64,000 nucleotides of DNA from Phycisphaerae bacterium (lineage in GTDB: Bacteria > Planctomycetota > Phycisphaerae > Tepidisphaerales > Tepidisphaeraceae), in assembly GCA_030448225.1 (NCBI GenBank), contig JAUJNJ010000010.1, forward strand, positions 1 to 64,000. Reading direction: 5' to 3'. Positions within the stretch are counted from its first letter, which is position 1, and each line of letters begins with the position of its first letter. The position numbers were made by a program, and so were the translations under genes. Below, in pieces: positions 1 to 10,393 of this stretch. The notes beneath the pieces are model-generated. The model was not told the origin of the DNA. It ran no database searches and saw only the letters and a program-made list of their open reading frames with translations.

Positions 1-1080
1 ATCGGCAACGGCGTCGTGCTCGACCCGGCGGTGCTGTTCCGGGAGATCGACGAGTTCACCGGCCGCGGCATCCCGATCACGCCGGACAACCTCAAGATCA
101 GCTACAAGACCCACCTCGTCATGCCCTACCACATGCACGAGGACGCCGCCCGCGAGGGCGCCGCGGGCGACACCGGCATCGGCACCACGAAACGGGGCAT
201 CGGCCCCACCTACGCCGACAAGATGCAGCGCGCCACCGCCATCCGCGTGGCCGACCTCATGCACGAGGAAAAACTGAAGGAGCGCGTCGGCAGGGTCGTG
301 ACGGAGCGGAACAAGGTCCTGAAGGTGCTGTACGACGCGCCGCCGATCGAGTGGAAGGGCGTGTTCGAGACCTACCGCGACTACGGCCGGCGGATGCTGC
401 CGTTCGTGGACGACGTGGGGCACATCCTGATCGAGGCCGCCAGGGCCGGCAAGCGGATCGTCTTCGAGGGCGCCCACGCCGCCCTGCTCGACGTCGACCA
501 CGGCACCTACCCGTACGTCACGAGCAGCAGTTGCTCGTCGCTCGGGCTGTTCACCGGCGCCGGCGTGCCGCCGCAGACCGTGCGGCAGTTCTTCGGGATC
601 ATGAAGGCCTACTCGACGCGCGTCGGCGGCGGGCCGTTCCCGACCGAGCAGACGAACAACGTCGGCGACTACATCCGCGAGCGCGGCAACGAGTACGGCA
701 CCACCACCCGCCGCCCGCGCCGCTGCGGGTGGTTCGACGCGATGGCGGTGAAGTACTCGGCCGATTTGTGCGGCGTGACGTCGATCGCGCTGACGCTGCT
801 CGACGTGCTGTCCGGCCTCGACCACATCCAGGTCTGCACCGGCTACCGCTACCGCGGCGCCCGCCTCGACTACTTCCGCGCCGACATGGACGTGCTGGCC
901 GAGGTCGAGCCCGTCTACGAGACCCTCCCCGGCTGGAACGGCAACATCACCGGCGTCCGCCGCTTCGACGACCTGCCGAAGGAGGCGCAGCAGTACGTGA
1001 AGACGCTGGAGAAACTCGTCGGCGCGCCGATCCGCATGGTCAGCGTGGGCGCCGAGCGCACCGCGACGCTCCTGCGGTAA
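1..1080 (+). CDS. purA: Adenylosuccinate synthetase, 3' part (5' end outside window)
   Basis: Catalyses GTP-dependent formation of adenylosuccinate from IMP and aspartate, the first committed step from IMP to AMP, in the cytoplasm. The open frame enters at base 1 with IGNGVVLDPAVLF, which aligns near residue 100 of the E. coli enzyme, so about a quarter of the protein lies outside the window. Family blocks are present in order: GTTKRGIGPTYADK, the LLDVDHGTYPYVTSS block, KAYSTRVGGGPFPTE, the GNEYGTTTRRPRRCGW substrate loop, LDVLSGLDHI, and a C-terminal GAERTATLLR. The reading frame is clean to a TAA stop. No following gene lies close enough on this strand to suggest an operon. Confidence 0.97.
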   Translation: MGNGVVLDPAVLFREIDEFTGRGIPITPDNLKISYKTHLVMPYHMHEDAAREGAAGDTGIGTTKRGIGPTYADKMQRATAIRVADLMHEEKLKERVGRVVTERNKVLKVLYDAPPIEWKGVFETYRDYGRRMLPFVDDVGHILIEAARAGKRIVFEGAHAALLDVDHGTYPYVTSSSCSSLGLFTGAGVPPQTVRQFFGIMKAYSTRVGGGPFPTEQTNNVGDYIRERGNEYGTTTRRPRRCGWFDAMAVKYSADLCGVTSIALTLLDVLSGLDHIQVCTGYRYRGARLDYFRADMDVLAEVEPVYETLPGWNGNITGVRRFDDLPKEAQQYVKTLEKLVGAPIRMVSVGAERTATLLR

Positions 1081-1199
1081 GCCCCCCGCCGCTTCGGCCG
1101 GCCGCGCACCACCAGAGAGATCAACCGGTCGCAGGGTCGCCGAGATCCGCTGACAGCGTCCGGTCACAGCGCCGGTCACCGCTGCGCCACCGATCGCAC

Positions 1200-1250
1200 G
1201 GTGCCCGTCCTCCCTCTCCCGGTACTCCGGGAGAGGGCAGGGGTGAGGGT
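1200..1250. repeat. Dispersed hairpin repeat, copy A
   Basis: Bases 1212-1222 and 1227-1237 form a perfect 11-bp stem (CCCTCTCCCGG) around the loop TACT, followed by CAGGGGTGAGGG. A related copy in the opposite orientation lies at 31829-31872. It sits just downstream of purA, so it might also act as a weak terminator, but there is no T-tract. Confidence 0.55.
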
Positions 1251-1494
1251 GCCTTTCCACGACCTGCCGAACGCACCGCCCCCCAAGGCTTCTTCGGGGT
1301 GGCGGGACGACGCGCTCGCATGCCATCCCGCTGTTCGCGATCCAGCTATCGGCCCCCCATCGCACCGCTCACTCCGCCCAATTTGACATCGATCACCCCG
1401 CAAGCCGGTCCCGGCCGCAAGCCGCGGTCACGACTGCGGACTCAGCCGCCGCAGGTCCGCTCTCCCGCGGAAACCGGTCAGTCGCCGACATTTG

Positions 1495-1542
1495 TTAATG
1501 CAGATTTGTGGTGCAAGTCTTAATGCAGATTTGTGGTGCAAG
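1495..1542 (+). repeat. Two direct copies of a 23-bp repeat
   Basis: A 23-bp unit beginning TTAATGCAGATTTG and ending GGTGCAAG occurs at 1495-1517 and again, identically, at 1520-1542, giving a 25-bp period with a TC spacer. The unit is much AT-richer than its surroundings and lies upstream of the surface-protein gene, so an operator or a recent local duplication are both possible. Confidence 0.7.
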
Positions 1543-1671
1543 CGGCGACGGGAGGCGGTAACCTTTCGCCGCGGTTGCTATTGCGGGGCCACGAACGGCG
1601 GGGATGCCCCCTCACCTCTCTCGGCAACTGCTCGTCCGAACGCCGCAGTCGGTAGCGCGGCAGGAGCGGGG

Positions 1672-4600
1672 ATGCCCGAGTTTCATCGTCAGTCCAAGCG
1701 GTCGATCTCGGTGCGCCTCACGTCAGCCGAGGCGCTGGAAGGTCGCGTCCTCCTGGCCGCCGATACCGCCGGCGCGCCCGCGGGCGAGCCGGCGGCGTTG
1801 GAGTCGTACCCGGCCGAGGTGTACGGCTTCGTGTTCCACGACCGCGACGCCAACGGGTCGTACACCGCTTATCCAGATACCCCCCTGCCCGGCGCCACCG
1901 TCTGGATCGATTACGACACGAACGGGATGCGTGACCCGGGCGAGACCGGCACGTCCGACCAGGCGGGCAACTACTAGGTCAACGTGCCGGTGATCGGCGT
2001 GTGGCCGATCAGCGTGACGTTCCCCCAAGGCTTCCAGCCGACGCTCCGCACGTCGGGCAACGTGGTCGTGTCGAACCTCGGCTACCGCATTCCCGGCGGC
2101 GGGTACGGCGCGGTGGCCACCGGCTCGGTGTCCGGCCGGATCTTCAACGACGCCGACGCCAACGGCTTGTTCGGCGCCCCCGACAGCCCGATGGCCGGGA
2201 GCGTGTTCGTCGACCTCGACCGCGACCTCGTGCACGACGGCGACGAACCCCTTGCAATCACAAGCGCGGCGGACGGTTACATCTACCGATTCAACCTGCC
2301 GCCCGGCGAATACGAGATCCGCCCGCACGTCCCGGGCGGGCAAACCCTCTCCTACCCCGCCAGCGGCTCGCATCACGTCACGGTGACGGCCGGCGTGGAA
2401 GCGCGCTACCGCGACTTCCGCATGTACCGGGCGGGCCACGTGGTCAGCAAACTGTTCAACGACGTCGACGCGGACGGCACGGTCGACGCCGGCGAGTCGT
2501 ACCTCGCCGGCCGCACGGTCTACGTCGACCTCGACCGCGACGGCGCGATCGACCCGGCGGAACCGGCGACGCTGTCGTCGTCCGACGGCTCGGTCATGTT
2601 CACCCTGGCGCCTGGCTATTACCAGATCCGCCAGGTACTGCCGGACAACTGGGGCCAGACGACGCCCCTGCCGACGTCGTCCGACGCGGCGGCCCCGTGG
2701 AACGTGCAGGTGCTCAGCGGGGGCGACGTGCCCTTCCAGCGGTTGGGCTCGCGGCTGCTCGGCACGATCAGCGCGACGGTCTACCACGACGTGAACCGCA
2801 ACGGCGTGCGCGAGAACGGCGAGCCGGGCATCGCCGGGCGCACGGTCTACGTCGACAGCGACAACGACGGCGTCTACGAGCCGGACGCCACGTGGGACGG
2901 CCGCCCCGACGGCGGCGTGGTCACCGACGCGCAGGGCGTGGCCACGTTCCAGGGCGTGCCGCCGGGGCAGTACGTGATCCGCCAGGTCGTGCCCGCCGGG
3001 TGGCGCCAAACGTCGCCGGCCGACGGCGGCGCGTCGGTCGTGAACGTCGACGCCGACGCCGTCGGCGCCGGCAACTTCGGCACCGCGCCGCTCATCGTGT
3101 CGTCGTTCCCGGTCCCCGAGGGCGGCAGCACCACGCTCAACGCGGACGGCGTCACCCGGCCCGCCGGCACGGTCGCGGCGGTCGAGTGGGACTTCGACTA
3201 CGACGGCACCACCTTCACCGTCGACGCCACCGGGGAGCGCCCGACGTTCGACGCCTCGCCGCTCGACGGGCCGACGAACCGCAACATCGCCGCCCGCGCC
3301 CGCAACACCGCCGGCGCTTATGGCCCGGTCATGCGGACGGCCGTCAACGTCTTCAACGTCGCGCCGCGGGCGACGTTCTCCACCACGCAGATCGTGATCG
3401 CGGGCGCGGCGGCCCAGGTGCGGTTCACCAACCCGATCGACCACCCGGGCGACCGGCTCACGTACAGCTACGACTTCGACGACGACGGCGTCTTCGAGAT
3501 CGTCAACGGCCCGGCCGAGGCCACGGTGCCGGCGTCGTACCTGACCACCCTCGGCGACCACCGCATCCGCGGCCGCGTCACCGACGACGACGGCGGGTTC
3601 ACGAACCACCAGACGTACGTCGCGGTCGCGCCCGTCCCCGAGTCGCTCCCGATCGCCGCGGCCGGCGACGCGTACGTGCAGGACGGGATGTCGTCGGACA
3701 CGAACTTCGGGCAGGCCGCCGACCTGCTCGTGAAGAAGAGCAGCACGGCCGGCAACAACCGCCACGCGTTCCTCACGTTCTCCACCGCGCAGTGGGCGCT
3801 GGCCGAGCCGGTCGGGTCGGTCAAGCTCCGGCTGTTCGGGAACCTCAGCACGACGTCGAGCACGGCGCTGCCCGTGGCGCTCTATGGCGTCGCGCAGCCG
3901 GCGTGGTCGGAGGGCACCCTGCGGTGGAGCAATATGCCGTCCGTCAGCACGGGCGCGCTCAGCTCCGCGCAGGTGCGGAGCACGACGGGCTCGTGGTTCG
4001 AGTTCGACGTGACGAATTACGTGACGCAGCAGCGCGCGCTCGGCCGGACCACGGTCGGCTTCGTGTTCAAGGGCCTGACCAACACCAGCGCGATCGCGCG
4101 ATTCGTCTCCGACGAGAACGCGACGTGGGCCCTCCGCCCGCAACTCGTGGTGCGGCCGCCGACCACGACAACGCCCACCCCGACGCCGACGCCGAGCCCG
4201 ACTCCGACTCCGACTCCGACTCCGACGCCCACCGCGGTCACGCTTCAGGCGGAAAACGCGACGCGGTCGGGCGCGGTCGTCGCGAGCGATAAGAGCGGCT
4301 ACACCGGCAGCGGGTACGTGGACTTCACCGCCGACTCCGGCCAGTCCGTCACGTTCACCGTGAACGCGGCCGCCGCCGGCACCTACTCGCTCGGCTTCCG
4401 CTACGCGTTGGCCACCTCGCCCACGCGGACGATGGGCCTTGCCGTGAACGGCACGACGGTGTTCGCCGGGTTCCCGTTCGCGGCGACCGGGAGCTGGACC
4501 ACGTGGAGGACGATCGCCACGCAGGTGAACCTCGTGGCCGGCTCCAACACCGTCCGCCTGATCGCCACCGGCTCGAGCGGCCTGAACATCGACGCGCTCA

Positions 4601-5178
4601 CCGTCACGCCGGTCACGACGTCCCCGACGCCGACCCCGACTCCGACGCCCACGCCGACGCCCACGCCGACCCCGACCGCCACCACGCTCGTGTCGAATCA
4701 CGACGCATACGTGCGCGACGGCTCGTACGCGTCGTCGAACTACGGCCAGGCGGCCGAGATGCTGGTGAAGCGCAGCTCGCAGGCGGGCAACAACCGCGAG
4801 GGGTACGTGCGGTTCGATTTGGCCGCCCTGTCGACGGTGTCGGCGGCCAAGCTTCGCCTGTTCGGCCGCGTGAGCGACACCCGCGTCGCCAGCCTCGGCG
4901 TCACGCTTTACGGCGCGACCGGCGCGGCCAAGGACGAGGACCTCGTGACGTGGAACACGCGCGCCGCGACCGGCGCCGCCCTCGGCGGCAAGTCGGTCGC
5001 CGGCACGACCGGGCGCTGGTACGAGTGGGACGTCACCGCGTTCCTCCAGGCGCAGAAGGCCGCCGGCGCCACGAGCGTCGCGTTCGTCGTCCGCGCGAAC
5101 ACCAGCAGTTCGCCGTGGCTGAACTTCAACACCGGCGAGGCCGCCACCGGCCGCCCGGAACTGGTGGTGACGCCGTAG
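1672..5178 (+). CDS. Secreted multi-domain surface protein (SdrD-like, PKD-like, carbohydrate-binding), interrupted by in-frame TAG
   Basis: Probable exported cell-surface or matrix protein. The start at ATG 1672 follows an AGGAG site with good spacing; the N-terminus carries LEGRVLLA, a variant of the LEPR-XLL motif of planctomycete surface proteins. Domains in order: four SdrD/Cna-B-like repeats rich in DxDxNG (FHDRDANG, FNDADANG, FNDVDADG, YHDVNRNG) with GxYxIRQ ends; two PKD-like domains (WDFDYDG, YDFDDDG); a DNRLRE/CBM96-like domain (GDAYVQDG); a TPTP linker; a CBM6/35-like domain; a second TPTP linker; a second DNRLRE-like domain (HDAYVRDG). An in-frame TAG at 1975-1977 interrupts the first repeat (GNY*VNVPV); the same frame then continues cleanly to 5178. 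Without readthrough only a 101-residue product is made, so this is either a nonsense mutation or a base error. A shorter downstream start, for example ATG 1984, would lack the export signal. Confidence 0.8.
4162..4233 (+). repeat. Triplet-pair repeat coding a Thr-Pro linker
   Basis: Near-perfect iteration of ACTCCG/ACGCCG units encoding alternating threonine and proline between two binding domains of the surface protein. Such TP linkers are typical flexible, often glycosylated, spacers in secreted multi-domain proteins. Confidence 0.8.
4618..4680 (+). repeat. Second Thr-Pro linker repeat
   Basis: Another run of ACG/CCG-type units encoding alternating threonine and proline, separating the CBM6/35-like domain from the last DNRLRE-like domain. 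It resembles the repeat near 4.2 kb but with different third-base choices, so it has been kept at the protein level rather than copied recently. Confidence 0.8.
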
Positions 5179-5777
5179 CGCGACGAGCGGCGCGGGTCCG
5201 CCCGCGCCACCGGCGGTGACGCCAGAACGAACCGGCCCGCGGCGTGGACGAGCCCCCTGCTCACCCACCCGCGGGCCAGTTCGTTGGGAGTGCTAGCGCG
5301 TCGGTTTGGCCCGTCCCGCGTGAACGGCGCGGCGGGCGCTTGCGGTTTCGCCGCATGCCCGCTCAGGTCCGCGCCGGAAGCAGACCGAACCCCCGTGTGA
5401 TGTCCCCGAAGCAGCGCCGCGCCCGTGAATCTCCGCCGTAGCGGTCACAATTCTGCGAAACAGTCTGATGTGATCGCGTGACGCTTCGGATAGCGATAGC
5501 CACGGGGACCGCAGGTTGGAAGGCTTAGCCGGGCGGCCGAGCGGCTGCTCCGCGGCGTGATCGGACATGAATGCGGGTCCACCTCGTTCGGCGGTGTTGC
5601 GGACGCGCCGCAGCAGGTCGGTGGGAGACGCGGGTGCGTCCACTACCCCGTCCCGAGCGGCACTCGGACCGCGCGAAAGCAAGCATCCGGCTCGGCGTGC
5701 CGGTCGGCCTACGCGGGCACGACCGGTCACGTCGCCCGGCGAGCCGGCATGATGGGGGGCGGCGCCAATCGCGGCGC
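5179..5777. other. Intergenic region between convergent genes
   Basis: Separates the surface-protein gene from the convergent prepilin-like gene. An 8-bp stem (5189-5196 with 5201-5208, GGCGCGGG/CCCGCGCC) just after the stop may help termination but lacks a T-tract. I see no supportable gene in the remainder. Confidence 0.55.
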
Positions 5778-6632
5778 TCAGGGCGCCTCGTCGAGCCGCA
5801 GCCAGAGCCGTTCGACGTCGGCGTTCTCGGCGTTGCTGAAGCGGGTGAGGGCGTTGAGCTCATTGGTGATGTGGTCGGACGAGACCCACTTCGCCGACCC
5901 GTCGGCGTAGAGCACGTTCAGGCCCTTCTTGTGGCCGTAGAGGCGGATGCGGTCGGGCGTGGACATGATGTCGCTGACGATCATCCGGTTCTTGAGCTTC
6001 GCGAAGGTCATCATGGGCGTCCGGCCGTTGCTCGCCGTCGCGTCGATCGCGTGCCACACGCCGCTCGCCGACCACCCCACGCCGCGCGCGTTGACGCTCG
6101 GCCGGTCGCGCGTCGGGTCGCAGGACCGCTGGCTGTAGCCGGAGCGGCAGCGGACCTGCGCGGCGGTGTTGAGGCGGTTCAGCCACGGGTTGAGGTCCGA
6201 GTCGTAGCTGTGGAACATGTACTCGGCGCTCATCGACGGGCAGTAGAACGCCTCGCCCGACCCCGGCGTGATCAGCCCGGCCGGGAACAGCAGGCCGAGG
6301 CCCATGTAGCGGATCGTGGCGTTGGGCGCCGCGCCGCCCTCGCGCCGCGCGAGGTCGTAGTTGTCCTGGAACGCCTTGGCGGTGCCGGTGTCGCGCGAGT
6401 GGCTGAACCCGATCGGGATCGCGCCCTTGAACATGTTGCCGTACATGTAGCACATCTGCCCGACCGAGCGGAGGTTGGCCAGGCACTTCGTCCGCTGCGC
6501 CGACTCGCGGGCCCGGTTCAGGGCCGGCAGCAGGATGCTGATCAGCAACGCGATGATGCCGATGACGACGAGCAGCTCGACGAGCGTGAACGCCCGCCCG
6601 CCGCGACGCTTGCACTGGGTTCGCACCGCCAT
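5778..6632 (-). CDS. Prepilin-type N-terminal cleavage/methylation protein
   Basis: A 284-residue protein with the type IV prepilin/pseudopilin leader: short basic stretch, then [18 protein letters not shown] and LLPALNRAR, so the signal would be cut by a prepilin peptidase before the phenylalanine and the helix anchored in the inner membrane. The start ATG is preceded by AAGGA at good spacing. The remainder is a periplasmic domain containing several cysteines and a C-terminal VLYADGSAKWVSSDH block, the planctomycete version of the DUF1559-like H-x-DG end. Such genes are heavily expanded in planctomycetes and their substrate is unknown. Unlike the other three in this window, this one is not followed by a PEP-CTERM gene; it is convergent with the surface-protein gene. 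Confidence 0.88.
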   Translation of the reverse strand: MAVRTQCKRRGGRAFTLVELLVVIGIIALLISILLPALNRARESAQRTKCLANLRSVGQMCYMYGNMFKGAIPIGFSHSRDTGTAKAFQDNYDLARREGGAAPNATIRYMGLGLLFPAGLITPGSGEAFYCPSMSAEYMFHSYDSDLNPWLNRLNTAAQVRCRSGYSQRSCDPTRDRPSVNARGVGWSASGVWHAIDATASNGRTPMMTFAKLKNRMIVSDIMSTPDRIRLYGHKKGLNVLYADGSAKWVSSDHITNELNALTRFSNAENADVERLWLRLDEAP

Positions 6633-7431
6633 GAGGTGATCCTTCGTTTAAGAGGTGTACGACACCGACGAGCAGCAGCAACACCGACGCGGGTCATCGA
6701 TCCGGCACGCCCCCGCGCCGCGACGCGCGATCAATCGTTCGACGCCACCAGCCGACCCCTTCGCCGCGGCAGAACGCTTCAGCCCCTTCGCCCCGACCCG
6801 CCCGACGTCCGTCTTCGCATGTTGAGCCCGCGACTCCCACCGCCGCCGGCGACCGGACGAACATCGCGACGCATCACGTCACGAGCCGGACGCGCCGCGC
6901 GACTGACACTGCGGCCACTACGATCGCGGCGGCGACCCACGGTGTTTCGAGGACAAGGACGCGAGCGAGGTGCGAACGGCTGACCTCCGCTGTGGACGTG
7001 GACCGAAGGCCCGCTCGAATGCGACGGCACCAGCCGACACGATCCGCCAAGGGCAAACGGGACATTCCCTAAGATATCATTCGCGATATTTTCCGACAAA
7101 TGAATTCTTGATAGAACACCGGCAGATGCCCGCCGTCGCGAGACCAGCGACGGCGTCGTTGCAAGTCGAGCGGGATTCATCGTCAGCCGCGCGTTTCGGT
7201 CGTTCTCTATCCCAGTTGCCGCGGGCTCCGCCGACGATGCGACATGCGGCGGGTGACGATCTGGGGGCATTTTTCCGGCAACCGACGGGGAGAATGGCCG
7301 GTAGCTGTTATCGGACCTCCCCGCGCGCCGGAGCGCGGGCCGACGTCTGCCGTGCCGCCGCAGCGGGCCGGCTCGAAGGTCGAGCGTGAAGACCGGCGGC
7401 GGCGACGGCGGTGCGAAGGAGGACGTGGCCC
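6633..7431. other. Intergenic region with AT-rich island
   Basis: Divergent spacer between the prepilin-like gene and the first PSCyt2/PSD1 gene, so promoters for both should lie here. The only clear AT-rich stretch is about 7065-7120; it contains the imperfect inverted repeat AAGATATC (7071-7078) and GATATTTT (7085-7092), which could be a regulator-binding site. No supportable gene. Confidence 0.45.
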
Positions 7432-10217
7432 ATGCGAACCGCACCGTCGAGCCGTCGTCAACGCACCGCTCGGCGGCGTGCTGTCGCTCCTCGCCATCGC
7501 GATTCCCGCCGTCGTCCTTGCCGCCGAACCGGCACGGCCGGCCGTCAATCCGTCCCCTCCTGCCGCCGCCCCCGCCGGCACGTCGCCTGATCCGCGCGGC
7601 CACTGGGCGTATCAACCGCTGTCGAAGCCGCCGGTGCCCGCGGTGAAGAACGCGGCGGGTGCGCACGCCGATCGACGCGTTCGTCCTCGCCGCGCTCGAG
7701 TCGCGCGGGATGGCGCTGCCGCTGCCGGCGGACCGTCGCACGCTCCTCCGCCGGCTCTACTTCGATTTGCACGGCCTGCCGCCCACGCCGGCGGAGGTCG
7801 AGGCGTTCGTGAACGACGCCGCGGCCGGCGCGCGGTACGAGGCGGTCGTCGACCGCCTGCTGGCGTCGCCGCGGTACGGCCGCCGCTGGAAGCGCGGCAC
7901 TGGATGGACGTCGTCCACTTCGCCGAGACCCACGGCAACGATCAGGACCGCGAGCGCAAGCACGCGTGGCCCTACCGCGACTACCTGATCCGCTCGTTCA
8001 ACGACGACAAGCCGTACGCGCGTTTCGTCGAGGAGCAACTCGCCGGCGACGTGCTGTACCCGGACGACCCGCAGGGGATCGTCGCTCGGGTTCATCGCCG
8101 CCGGGCCGTGGGACGAGAGCTCGCAGATGAGCATCGTCGACGACACGCTCGACAAGCCGCGTGGCGAAGAACCTCGACCGCGACGACATGCTGACGACGA
8201 CGATGGCCACGTTCGCCGGCACGACGATCGGAGTGCCCGCCGCCACGACCACAAGTTCGACCCGGTGACGCAGGCCGAGTACTACAACCTGCAATCGTGC
8301 TTCGCCGGCGTCGACCGCGCCGACCGCCCGTACGACCCCGACCCGCACGTCCACCGCGCCCGCCGGGCGCTGCAACAGCGCAAGAACGAACTCGACGCCC
8401 CGCCCATTACGATCACCGCGATGCTCCTGTCGCCCGCGTCGCAGGCGGAAGCGGCGGCGTGGGAGCGGTCGCTGGCGGCGCGGGAGAAGGCGTGGACGGT
8501 GCTCGACCCCGCCACGTTCGTCTCGGCCGGCGGTGCCCGGCCGGCCAAGCAGGCGGACCGGTCGCTCCTCTTCGGCGGCGCGGCGCCCGACAAGGACACG
8601 TACACGATCGTGCTCGAGCCCGGGCCCGAGCCGATCACCGCGATCCGCCTCGAGGTGCTGACCGATGACGCGCTGCCCCACCGCGGCCCGGGCCGGCAGG
8701 ACAACGGCAACCTGCACCTCTCGGAGTTCCGCGCCGTCCTGTCGCCGCGGGTCGGCGCCGCCGCGCCGAAGCCGGCGGTCATCGCCCGCGCCGTTGCCGA
8801 CTTCGACCAGACGGGCTGGCCCGCCGCCCACGCGATCGACGGCAACCCCGCCACCTCGTGGGGCGTGCACCCCGAAGTATCGAAGCCGCACGCGGTGGTA
8901 TTCGAACTGAAGGAGCCGCTCGCCGCCTACCCCGGCGGCAGCGTGCTGACGATCGTGCTCGAGCAGTTTCAAGGCGACCGCCACCTGATCGGCCGGCCCC
9001 GGCTGTCGGTGACGAGCGCGCCGGCGCCGCTCGGCGTGACGCCGGTGCCGTCGGCGATCGATGCGATCCTGCGCGCGGCGCCCACCGCCCGCACGGACGC
9101 ACAGCGCGCGGAATTGGCGCTGCACGCGATGCGGTCGAACGTCGACGAGCAACTTGCCGCGCTCCCGCCGCCGCGGATGGTGTACGCCGCGGCGTCGGAC
9201 TTCGCGCCGCAGGAGAAGTTCGCCCCCGCCCGCGGGTGTCGCACGGTGTCGATCCTGAAGCGCGGCGAGGTGTCGCAGCCGCTCGGCCCGGCGCGGCCCG
9301 GCGGCCTCGATTGCGTGCAGGGGTTGTCGCCGACGTTCGCGCTGCCGAACCCCGACGACGAGGCCGCCCGCCGCGCCGCACTCGCGCGGTGGCTGTCGGA
9401 CGAGCGGAACGTGCTGACCTGGCGAACGATCGCCAACCGCGTCTGGCACTACCACTTCGGCCGCGGCATCGTCGACACGCCCAACGACCTCGGCCTGATG
9501 GGCGGCCGCCCTAGCCACCCCGAGTTGCTCGACTTCCTGGCCGCCACGCTGCTGGAGAACGGCGGGTCGCTCAAGCGGCTGCACAAGCTGATCGTCACGA
9601 GCGCGACGTACCGCCAGGCGTCGGACCACAATCCGGCGTACGCCGCGATCGACGGCGGCAATGCGCTGCTCTGGCGCGCGAACCGCGCGCGGCTCGACGC
9701 CGAGTCCGTCCGCGACGCGATCCTCGTCGTCAGCGGCCTGCTCGACGACGCGGCGGCGGGCGGGCCCTCGGCGAAGCAGTTCGTCGAGAAGCCGGGCGTG
9801 CACGTCACGGCCGACGCCGACTACAACGGCTTCGATCCCGACCGCCCCGAGTACCGCCGCCGCAGCGTCTACCGGTTCCTGTTCCGCACGGTGCCGGACC
9901 CGTTCATGGAATCGATGGACTGCGCCGACGCGTCGCAGCTCACGCCCGCGCGCAGCACGTCGGTCACCGCGTTGCAGGCGCTGTCGATGATGAACAACCG
10001 CTTCGTCGTCCGTTACAGCGAGCACTTCGCCGCGCGCGTGACGCGGGCGAGGCCCGGCGACCTGCCGGCCCAGGTGGACGAGGCCTACCGCCTCGCGCTC
10101 GCCCGCCCCGCCACCGCCGACGAGCGGGCGGCCGTCGCGGCGTACGCGGCAAAGCACGGCATGGCCAACGCCTGCCGCCTCATCCTCAACAGCAACGAGT
10201 TCATGTTCGTGAACTGA
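7432..10217 (+). CDS. PSCyt2/PSD1 (DUF1549-DUF1553) protein, frameshifted in its first third
   Basis: Exported planctomycete-type cytochrome-related protein, function unproven. ATG 7432 follows AAGGAGG; a signal peptide ([13 protein letters not shown]) is readable in a neighbouring frame. DUF1549 follows ([33 protein letters not shown]), then an F5/8C-like beta-sandwich (about 8590-9020; [13 protein letters not shown]), then DUF1553 ([38 protein letters not shown]) ending FMFVN. Frame changes lie near 7455, 7655, 7890, 8086, 8158 and 8230; from 8230 the frame is clean. The heme motif CARCH of the family reads SARRH at 8232-8246. The DUF1501 gene 177 bases downstream is its usual partner. The damage may be assembly error; a decayed copy is the alternative, since the second copy at 13.8 kb is intact. 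Confidence 0.82.
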
Positions 10218-10393
10218 CGGCGCGGCGGACGATCTGCCGACCGTGAACCGCCGCGCGCGGGAACGCGAGCGTGGCGGGACGACGGGAAAGGATACGTCGA
10301 GACCGAGAACGAATGGAGCAGATCGGCGCGTCTCTCTGGCCGTTTCAAGTAACCGATCCGCTGCGGCCGCGGTAAGCTGCGGACGAGTCATCC

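Larger units (their letters stand above)
1081..1671. other. Intergenic region after purA
   Basis: No convincing gene. It holds an 11-bp perfect hairpin belonging to a dispersed repeat (1200-1250) and an AT-richer pair of direct repeats (1495-1542) about 130 bases before the start of the surface-protein gene. The promoter of that gene should lie in the second half, but I cannot identify convincing -35/-10 boxes. Confidence 0.6.

Noticed and set aside
4162..4680. Possible CRISPR-like or tandem array
   Set aside because: The repeats are in-frame Thr-Pro linker codons within one protein; there are no spacers.
1723..5268. Very long open frame antisense to the surface-protein gene, and similar long antisense frames opposite most genes
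   Set aside because: Composition is dominated by Arg, Val, Asp and Ala with no recognisable domain; they are shadows expected opposite GC-rich codons.
5244..5777. Several open frames on both strands downstream of the surface-protein gene
   Set aside because: Mutually overlapping, arginine/proline-rich and without start signals.
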